Shown here: positions 1-5,077 of the stretch, one piece after another
How positions within the stretch are numbered: the stretch's first letter is position 1
Layout of the letters: every line of letters starts with the position of its first letter
Source of the DNA: an uncultured Saprospiraceae bacterium
GTDB lineage: Bacteria > Bacteroidota > Bacteroidia > Chitinophagales > Saprospiraceae
Assembly: GCA_937864255.1 (NCBI GenBank)
Contig: CALMIT010000198.1
Location: 1 to 7,300 of the forward strand
Reading direction: 5' to 3'
DNA: 7,300 bases
Made by a program: the position numbers and the translations under genes
Notes under the pieces: model-generated
Seen by the model: the letters and a program-made list of their open reading frames with translations, nothing else
Told to the model about the DNA's origin: nothing
The model's database searches: none

Positions 1-1145
1 GCTGCAACTGCCGGTCGCAGGTAGTCTTGCGAACCTGAATTTTTGTATAAATCCAGAAGCGCCGCCCCTTTTTTGGCGGAAGCAGTCATCTGCCAACTTT
101 CCACTTCAAGGTCGTCCGACTTTGGATTGCTCAAAACATTTGCTTCGTCAAAAGTCCGAAATGCCTGTATTTGTGCGCGGTGATAATATTCAAGTGCCGC
201 TTCCGGCTTGCCCCGGCTTGTCAAAAAGTCGCCATAGAGGCAATTCAATTTTGCTACCTCGCGATTTTTTTCGGGATAAAAAGCCTGCACAGACTTGAAT
301 GCTTTTTGAAAATAAACCTCTGCTTTTGCGGCTTGGTTTTGCGCGGTGTAAACTTGCGAAAGTGCGTAGTAGAGTTTCCAGAGTTCAAGGTCAGGCTCTT
401 TTTCCGAAAATTTCAGGGATTTCAAAAGCAAATCTTCGGACGTGGCGTAATCTTTCTTATTCAAAAAAGCCTCACCGCCAGCTTTTTGCAACAAGGAAAG
501 ATAATACGGACTATCCGCGTAAAGTTTTCCCTGTTCATATTGTTCGATGGCTTTGTCGTTGTCATTCAGAAACAAATAGGTATCGGCGAGCAGCGCATGG
601 AGCGAAGCCTGATAAGTCTTTGTGGTATCGGCGAGTAGCCCTTTTTCAAAGTAAGCGATGGTTTTTTCATAATCCAACCTGCGCAAGTAAATCTGCCCGG
701 CCTGCTTGTACGCATACGCTACGTTGCGATGATTCGCCCCGATTTTTTTATAAATTTCAATGGCATTTTCATAAGCCATCAACGCCCCGTTCAGGTCTTG
801 CGTATTTCTTGAAATGATTCCTTTGAGCAGGTAAGTTTTGGCGATTTCAAAAGGTTCGACTCCTTTTTGCGCATAAAAAGGAATCTGCTTTTCTAAAATT
901 TTCAGGCTCTCACTTGCTTGTCCGAGTTCGTAGAAACAGTCGGCTTCTTTGTACAGACAACGAACCGCTTCCTCCCAATTGCCCGCTGCGTTAAAAAATT
1001 CCCGGGCTTCTAAAAAACAGGGCAGGGCAGCGGCGTAGTCATTTTTTTGATAAAAAGTATCTGCGAGGTTCAGTACTTCCGGGCCGTTGTTTTGAGCAAA
1101 AGCAGTATTGCAACACAACAGGAAAAGCAGGGGCAGGTGTCGCAT
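1..1145 (-). CDS. Exported TPR protein, probably the N-terminal part of a TPR-CHAT protease (3' end off window)
   Basis: The frame stays open from the ATG at 1145 to the window edge: 381 codons, with the C-terminus missing. The first 18 residues (MRHLPLLFLLCCNTAFAQ) form a signal peptide ending in AFA-Q, so the protein should enter the periplasm. Residues 23 to about 330 are helical TPR-type repeats with the usual spacing of Tyr, Ala and Gly, for example DYAAALPCFLEA (36-47), LNGALMAYENAIEIYKK (118-134), DYEKTIAYFEKGL (158-170), DNDKAIEQYEQGK (195-207) and GKPEAALEYYHRA (312-324). The stretch from about 335 to 381 (NVLSNP, then AKKGAALLDLYKNSG) resembles the linker that precedes the CHAT caspase-like domain in Bacteroidota TPR-CHAT proteins, hence the call. 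The His/Cys catalytic pair cannot be seen because it would lie left of base 1. A plain TPR protein or TPR histidine kinase remains possible. Only 72 bases, containing a terminator, separate it from the 530-residue gene upstream. Confidence 0.75.
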   Translation of the reverse strand, partial: MRHLPLLFLLCCNTAFAQNNGPEVLNLADTFYQKNDYAAALPCFLEAREFFNAAGNWEEAVRCLYKEADCFYELGQASESLKILEKQIPFYAQKGVEPFEIAKTYLLKGIISRNTQDLNGALMAYENAIEIYKKIGANHRNVAYAYKQAGQIYLRRLDYEKTIAYFEKGLLADTTKTYQASLHALLADTYLFLNDNDKAIEQYEQGKLYADSPYYLSLLQKAGGEAFLNKKDYATSEDLLLKSLKFSEKEPDLELWKLYYALSQVYTAQNQAAKAEVYFQKAFKSVQAFYPEKNREVAKLNCLYGDFLTSRGKPEAALEYYHRAQIQAFRTFDEANVLSNPKSDDLEVESWQMTASAKKGAALLDLYKNSGSQDYLRPAVA

Positions 1146-1162
1146 GTTTTTGCTCTAAAAAT

Positions 1163-1194
1163 AAAAAAGGCTTCCGTGAAAAAAAGCCTTTTTT
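1163..1194 (-). terminator. Rho-independent terminator between the 530-residue gene and the TPR gene
   Basis: A perfect 11-bp inverted repeat (AAAAAAGGCTT at 1163-1173 and AAGCCTTTTTT at 1184-1194) encloses a 10-base loop. Read on the minus strand, the stem is followed by a T-rich tail, so it should end transcripts of the 530-residue gene 24 bases past its stop. Only three stem pairs are G:C and the rest A:T, so it may be leaky. The structure is nearly symmetric and could also work from the other strand. Confidence 0.7.
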
Positions 1195-1217
1195 AAAGAA
1201 AAAACCTGATACTCAAG

Positions 1218-2810
1218 TCATGCTCTCGGTCTGTAATTCCAGAAAAGTACAAGCAGCAATACAGCCGGAACGGCAAAATACCACCAGGGCCAGGTTTTTT
1301 TACAACAGCAGCAGAGCGGGTTATTTCGTGGCGCTTTGACCAGTATTTTGTACAATTTACGGTGGCAGTTTTTCACCACCGAGGCGTAGTACCATGTGTC
1401 TTCTTTTACTTTGACTTTCGGACTAAAACTACGCGGATTGTCCAAACCGGTTGAAGGCTGCCAGAGTACCTGTGCGCCTTCCAGGTCGAGATTTTGCGGA
1501 AGGAAAAGTTGCGCTTCATTGTTGCATGCGAGTACTTCAGGTAAAACTTTGAAGCGCAAATCCCCTCTACATTCTTTACAACTATCGCACTCCACTTCCA
1601 ATAAAAAATCTCTCGTGGTCAAAGATTCGAGATCGTTGAAAGTGATTTCGGCGTTGATGGGAATGACGCTGCAAGGCAGGAGGTCGTAGTTTGGGTCAAA
1701 AGTTACGCTGAAGCGCAGTGAGTCCATTGTCTTGTCAAAATTAATATTGGTCATGCCGTCCTGATTGAGTCCCATCAGGTAATCGTTGTCTTTTAGAAAT
1801 TGCTCTTTCATCAGCCAGGTAATCTCCCTGCCGGAAACATTTGTCGAACAGGTAATGCCAGCGGGATCGACTGTAGTGAAAGCAGGAACTCCGGTTTGGC
1901 CGAATTTAAAACATTCGGGTAATTGCAGTTTTATTTTCACGGAGTCGCAATGCCAGTCGCCGTCATTTTGAAAAACCACCCAATAATCCATGCCGGTCGG
2001 GTTGTAAGGCCGCTTCGGACAAATGGACTTAATACTCCCCACGATGTAATTAGGATCATGCGGGCTTTGCTTCGCCATTATCTCGAAAGTATCTCTGACA
2101 GTAGTTGAGCATCTTTTGTCACTTGATTCTATTTTTAATTCAAAGGGTGATTCATTAACGGTGGTCTCCAAAAATTTGAGCCGCAGGAAAATATGTCTGG
2201 CTTCGCTGATTAGCAGATTCGAATAACTTGCCTGCCAAATGGAAGAACTCGAACTGACAGAGGCGATAGATTCAGCGTTTGTTTCGCTTGTTATCAAATC
2301 AGTGTCAATGATGTTTACTATGTTAGGATCAAAAGTAAAAGAAATAGTACCAGAGGAGTCGCTGTCACATCTGTGTGAGTATTTAAAAATATAAGTGACG
2401 GTATCTCCTTTTCGTGGTTGAAGCGGCATTTCGAGTTTTAGCCCTTCCGGTGTTAAAAAATCTGCCGGATTTCCCAGTCCGTCGTTTATTATAAACAATT
2501 TAGGTTTATCTGTATCATCGTAGCGTTTGACAAGTTCGATTTTCGCCCATTTGTTACTACCACTCGGCGTATAGGTAGAAGAAATCGTATTGGATGTTGA
2601 ATTGTTAGGGTCCGTTTGTAAAACTCCCGTAATGTATGACCCGTCACTAAAATACCAGGTGTAACTATACACGCCGTTATCATTGTTTTGATCAATAAAA
2701 GAGGGCACACCGCTCAGAGTGTAATAACCCGGACTTCCGCTAAGTGTCTGCGTCTTGCCGGCAAATGACAGGAGAAGCATTAAAAACAAAAAAAGCGCAA
2801 GTTTTTTCAT
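1218..2810 (-). CDS. Exported Ig-like-repeat protein with C-terminal Cys4 cluster and membrane anchor
   Basis: 530 residues, not matched to a named family. Residues 1-20 (MKKLALFLFLMLLLSFAGKT) are a signal peptide. Residues 22-250 are Ser/Thr-rich and look like beta-sandwich material. From about 249 (SPHDPNYIVGSI) through 300 the sequence follows the pattern of Bacteroidota surface repeats in which a DPN motif precedes a DUF11-like domain (here YWVVFQNDGDWHCDSVKIKL). Residues 420-492 resemble a PKD/Ig-like unit (WQPSTGLDNPRSFSP, then TWYYASVVKN). The C-terminus is unusual: four consecutive cysteines (500-503), two lysines, a Trp-rich membrane span (about 507-524) and a short tail, NYRPRA. With a signal peptide and this anchor, the body would be periplasmic and the tail cytoplasmic. 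No T9SS sorting domain is present. The gene has its own ECF-like promoter element upstream and a terminator downstream. A role as an envelope sensor or scaffold is only inference. Confidence 0.85.
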   Translation of the reverse strand: MKKLALFLFLMLLLSFAGKTQTLSGSPGYYTLSGVPSFIDQNNDNGVYSYTWYFSDGSYITGVLQTDPNNSTSNTISSTYTPSGSNKWAKIELVKRYDDTDKPKLFIINDGLGNPADFLTPEGLKLEMPLQPRKGDTVTYIFKYSHRCDSDSSGTISFTFDPNIVNIIDTDLITSETNAESIASVSSSSSIWQASYSNLLISEARHIFLRLKFLETTVNESPFELKIESSDKRCSTTVRDTFEIMAKQSPHDPNYIVGSIKSICPKRPYNPTGMDYWVVFQNDGDWHCDSVKIKLQLPECFKFGQTGVPAFTTVDPAGITCSTNVSGREITWLMKEQFLKDNDYLMGLNQDGMTNINFDKTMDSLRFSVTFDPNYDLLPCSVIPINAEITFNDLESLTTRDFLLEVECDSCKECRGDLRFKVLPEVLACNNEAQLFLPQNLDLEGAQVLWQPSTGLDNPRSFSPKVKVKEDTWYYASVVKNCHRKLYKILVKAPRNNPLCCCCKKTWPWWYFAVPAVLLLVLFWNYRPRA

Positions 2811-2848
2811 GAGTTGTTATTTTGAAAATGAATAAAGGTTTTCTCATC

Positions 2849-2874
2849 TATCCGGCTGAAAATGAGTTTGTTAC
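2849..2874 (-). promoter_or_regulatory. ECF-type promoter element upstream of the 530-residue gene
   Basis: On the minus strand, GTAACAAA (2867-2874) is followed after 12 bases by CGGATA (2849-2854). An A-tract and G-run (GGAAAAAGGG) lie directly upstream. The same two boxes with the same spacing occur before the 191-residue gene, which is the main evidence. The AAC core in the upstream box and the 15-base gap between GTAAC and CGGATA fit -35/-10 elements of ECF sigma factors. The -10-like box ends 38 bases before the ATG at 2810, leaving room for a leader of about 30 bases. The sigma factor encoded at 3739-4317 is the natural candidate reader. Confidence 0.65.
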
Positions 2875-2895
2875 CCCTTTTTCCAAATTTTTTTA

Positions 2896-2934
2896 AAAAT
2901 AAAAAATCCCGAAGACTTTTACAGGCTTCGGGAT
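2896..2934 (-). terminator. Rho-independent terminator of the 191-residue gene
   Basis: A perfect 9-bp stem (ATCCCGAAG at 2906-2914 and CTTCGGGAT at 2926-2934) closes an 11-base loop. On the minus strand it is followed by TTTTTATTTTTAAA, a classic T tail. It lies 21 bases past the stop of the 191-residue gene and upstream of the promoter element of the next gene, so the two genes are separate transcription units. Confidence 0.85.
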
Positions 2935-2955
2935 GGAAGGAAATTCAATTTTCAT

Positions 2956-3531
2956 TTAGTCTTCGTCGTCCACATCTTCAAAAATTGAAATGCTGGCTTT
3001 TTGGAGTTTAGCGTGTGCAGTAAGTTCTGCTAAATAATTTTGTTCGCCTTGTGAAAGAGCATTTTTGGTTTTAATGATACCGCCGCTCAACAAATGATTG
3101 ATGATTTGATTGATTATCAATAATAAGGAATCCAGCCAGGCAGGAGGCTCTTTTTTTAAGATTTGAAAAATGAATTTGATAATTTTTTTTATTTCCTGAA
3201 TTATAGCCGATAAGCCCAATTTACCTACAACCGAACCAATGCTTGGAAGGGCTGTTCTGAAATTGTTAGTAAGCGTAACTCCGGATGATACTTTCAAAAA
3301 CTTTTCAACCTCGGCAACTCCTTGCCTGGTTGTTCTGGTTGAGGCATCATTCAAGTAAACGGAAAGTTCTTTGAATTGCTCGACCAATGTTGGAGCAAAA
3401 GCATTAATTACACTTTTTTCATCTTCATCAGTGGTTACCCGCAATAAGGCATCTACAATCTCTGAAGGTATTTTTTCGAAATTCTGCAAAAATTCTCGAA
3501 AGAGAGACTGTTCCAAATTCTTTTTTTCCAT
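2956..3531 (-). CDS. Hypothetical helical protein with hydrophobic hairpin and acidic tail
   Basis: 191 residues, no family recognised. The start at 3531 is the first ATG; the leader is A/T-rich without a Shine-Dalgarno sequence. There is no signal peptide: the N-terminus is charged (MEKKNLEQSLFREFLQ). The sequence is almost entirely predicted helix. The centre is notable: an amphipathic or hydrophobic helix at about 106-127 (GLSAIIQEIKKIIKFIF), a turn at KKEPPAW (126-132), a second hydrophobic helix at about 132-149 (WLDSLLLIINQIINHLL), then a Gly-Gly break (150-151). The pair could be a membrane-inserting hairpin or a buried helical core. The C-terminus is acidic (FEDVDDED). The gene has its own ECF-like promoter element and terminator, and is the gene nearest to the divergent sigma factor. 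Its coding sequence is visibly richer in A and T than the sigma or lysyl oxidase genes. Function unknown; the ordered composition and flanking signals make it a real gene. Confidence 0.8.
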   Translation of the reverse strand: MEKKNLEQSLFREFLQNFEKIPSEIVDALLRVTTDEDEKSVINAFAPTLVEQFKELSVYLNDASTRTTRQGVAEVEKFLKVSSGVTLTNNFRTALPSIGSVVGKLGLSAIIQEIKKIIKFIFQILKKEPPAWLDSLLLIINQIINHLLSGGIIKTKNALSQGEQNYLAELTAHAKLQKASISIFEDVDDED

Positions 3532-3599
3532 GATAAAAAGTTTTTTGAGGTTATCCCTACTCTGTCTCGGCTTTTCGGGTTCCGCCGTTTTTTTATAAG

Positions 3600-3625
3600 T
3601 ATCCGCGCAGATATTAATTTGTTAC
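3600..3625 (-). promoter_or_regulatory. ECF-type promoter element upstream of the 191-residue gene
   Basis: On the minus strand, GTAACAAA (3618-3625) is followed after 12 bases by CGGATA (3600-3605), exactly as before the 530-residue gene. The upstream flank, AAAAAAGGGAG, again has an A-tract and a G-run, and A/T tracts further upstream (TTTTGAAAATTTTTTG) could act as an UP-like element. The -10-like box ends 68 bases before the ATG at 3531. The 12-base spacers differ between the two copies, so what is conserved is the boxes and their distance, as expected for a sigma factor recognition site. Confidence 0.65.
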
Positions 3626-3738
3626 CTCCCTTTTTTCAAAAAATTTTCAAAACCCTGCTTTTTTTTATTTTCGCATGGAAAAGCAATCGCACTTCTTTAT
3701 CTGCACCCCGGCCAATAATTTAATTCCACCTCATTTTT

Positions 3739-4317
3739 ATGCACCCGGACCAACGGTACATAGTAGCGCTTTTGAACAATGACACGGCTGTCGTTGCGGA
3801 GATTTATGAGCGCTTTGTGCCGGAAATAAAAAGATTGGTGATGAATAACAGCGGCGATGCCGAAGACGCGCGGGATATTTTCCAGGAAGCTTTATTGGCC
3901 ATCGCTCAAAGGGCGGGCAGGGGCGATTTTGAACTTACCTGCCCGTTCGGCGCTTATTTATTTTTGATTTGCCGGAGCAAGTGGCTCAATAAGTTGAAAA
4001 AAAGAAAAAATCGCCGGGTAACATTAACCACTTTTGAGGGATATAATGTCGGAGAGCATGAAGACGCTTTTCAGGCGGCGCAAAAACTGCTGGGAGAGCA
4101 GCAAAAACAGAAACTTTTTGAAGAAAAATTTGAAACGCTCGGCGAACGTTGCCGGCAGCTGCTCCGGCTTTCCTGGAGCGGCGTAAGCATGGAAGAAGTG
4201 GCGCAATCCATGAGCGTGACTTACGGTTATGCGCGCAAAAAGAAATCAGAGTGTATTGCCCGGTTGATGGAGCTAATCCGCAACGCACCGGAATTCAAAT
4301 TTTTAAAACAACAGTAA
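3739..4317 (+). CDS. ECF-like sigma-70 family RNA polymerase sigma factor
   Basis: 192 residues, the normal size for an ECF sigma factor. Region 2 covers about residues 10-90: helix LLNNDTAVVAEIYERFVPEI, then DAEDARDIFQEALLAIAQRA (40-59), a clear version of the conserved region 2.2 'DAEDxxQE' core-binding segment, then a basic stretch, KWLNKLKKRKNRR (81-93). Region 4 covers about 125-182, with a helix-turn-helix at GVSMEEVAQSMSVTYGYARKK (148-168) that should contact the -35 box. No sigma-1.1 or sigma-3 region is present. The TPR/anti-sigma gene starts 6 bases after the stop, so the two are surely co-transcribed. The 5' region (3626-3738) shows neither the GTAACAAA/CGGATA element nor a good Bacteroidota housekeeping promoter (TTG / TAnnTTTG). 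The likely targets are the two divergent promoter elements at 3600-3625 and 2849-2874; this link is inferred from position. Confidence 0.93.
   Translation: MHPDQRYIVALLNNDTAVVAEIYERFVPEIKRLVMNNSGDAEDARDIFQEALLAIAQRAGRGDFELTCPFGAYLFLICRSKWLNKLKKRKNRRVTLTTFEGYNVGEHEDAFQAAQKLLGEQQKQKLFEEKFETLGERCRQLLRLSWSGVSMEEVAQSMSVTYGYARKKKSECIARLMELIRNAPEFKFLKQQ
4018..4043 (+). promoter_or_regulatory. Weak match to the two-box element inside the sigma gene
   Basis: GTAAC (4018-4022) and GGATA (4039-4043) occur on the plus strand with exactly the 16-base gap seen in both minus-strand elements, after an A-rich then G-rich flank. The AAA after GTAAC and the C before GGATA are not matched. It could be an internal promoter feeding the anti-sigma gene about 280 bases downstream, giving negative feedback, or simply coding sequence that matches by chance. 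Confidence 0.2.
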
Positions 4318-4323
4318 AATTTT

Positions 4324-5070
4324 ATGTCGGAATTATACGATAAAATCGAGCGCTATTTTGAAGGCAGTATGAGTGAGGAGGAGCGACAAGCCTTCGAAAA
4401 ATTATTGCGCGAAGACGCTGCGGTTGCAAAAGCGGCAAAAGAATTTCGCGAGGTGCGCGCCCATTTTGTCAACCAGTTTAATGGCGGCAAGAACGAGACT
4501 GAATTGCTGAAAACATTGCAAAAACTAAACGGACAATTTTTTGTGGTGGATGACAAGAAGCAAAAAAACGCCAAATTTTTTAGCATCAACAGGCGCTGGT
4601 GGTGGGGCGCTGCCGGAATAGCCGCCGCTATTGCGCTGATACTCATTTTTCGCTCCGGACAGGCTGATTTGTACCATGATTATGCCGGTTTTCCAAAAGC
4701 TGCTTTTGTTGAAAAAGGCGAGACGAACGACATTCTGGCAGCTGCCGAAAATTATTTTAACACTGCCGATTACGCACGTGCGCTGGTAGAATTGAATGTG
4801 GCTTTGAAAGTCCGCCCCGAATCTTCCGAATTACTTTTTTATAAAGCGCTTTGCCTGCTGGAGTTGGAAAACCTGCCTGAGGCGCGCCTGATTTTCGATA
4901 GTCTGAAACAAGGAAATTCTGCTTATCGGGAAGACGCCCTGTGGTTTTTGGCGCTAAGCTACCTGCGCTCGGAGGAGCCTCAAAAAACAATGGAGCAACT
5001 ACGGCAAATTCCACCCGACGGCTCACATTTTTCCGAAGCGCAGGAATTGATAGAGAGGTTGCAAGAATAA
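4324..5070 (+). CDS. Membrane-anchored anti-sigma-like TPR protein
   Basis: 248 residues. The N-terminal segment (YDKIERYFEGSMSEEERQAF, 5-24, then LREDAAVAKAAKEF) matches the short helical domain found at the cytoplasmic N-terminus of many Bacteroidota anti-sigma-type proteins. There is no zinc-binding HxxxCxxC motif. One membrane span follows at about 94-110 (WGAAGIAAAIALILIF), preceded by the basic NRR, which predicts the N-terminus inside and the C-terminus in the periplasm. The periplasmic part carries about three TPR-type helix pairs: AENYFNTADYARALVELNVA (141-160), ELLFYKALCLLELENLPEAR (169-188) and DALWFLALSYLRSEEPQKTM (204-223). The gene sits 6 bases after the sigma gene. The inferred job is to hold the sigma factor at the inner membrane and release it when the TPR domain senses a partner or substrate in the periplasm. 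The exported proteins of the left block would be natural partners. Anti-sigma activity is inferred from architecture and position. Confidence 0.85.
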   Translation: MSELYDKIERYFEGSMSEEERQAFEKLLREDAAVAKAAKEFREVRAHFVNQFNGGKNETELLKTLQKLNGQFFVVDDKKQKNAKFFSINRRWWWGAAGIAAAIALILIFRSGQADLYHDYAGFPKAAFVEKGETNDILAAAENYFNTADYARALVELNVALKVRPESSELLFYKALCLLELENLPEARLIFDSLKQGNSAYREDALWFLALSYLRSEEPQKTMEQLRQIPPDGSHFSEAQELIERLQE

Positions 5071-5077
5071 ATTCTGT

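Noticed and set aside
579..635. Twelve-base direct repeat GGTATCGGCGAG at 579-590 and 624-635.
   Set aside because: It lies 45 bases apart in phase inside the TPR gene and encodes the same LADT residues twice; ordinary for repeat-containing coding sequence.
171..817. Two overlapping plus-strand open frames opposite the TPR gene.
   Set aside because: They are antisense to a well-formed TPR reading frame with a signal peptide; their translations are rich in Phe, Arg and Cys with no domain pattern.
2843..2866. CTCAT/ATGAG inverted repeat around the -10-like box, as a possible operator.
   Set aside because: The arms are only 5 bp and it is absent from the sister element at 3600-3625, so chance is the simplest explanation.
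3568..3594. CGGC...GCCG followed by a T run on the plus strand, looking like a terminator.
   Set aside because: The stem is only 4 bp with a 12-base loop, and it lies in the leader of the minus-strand 191-residue gene, where no plus-strand transcript is expected to end.
3666..3673. TATTTTCG as a housekeeping -7 box (TAnnTTTG) for the sigma gene.
   Set aside because: It mismatches the consensus and no TTG lies at the expected distance upstream; the region is simply T-rich.
3986..4288. Minus-strand open frames within the sigma factor gene.
   Set aside because: They overlap the conserved sigma region 4 coding sequence and have no start signals or domain features.
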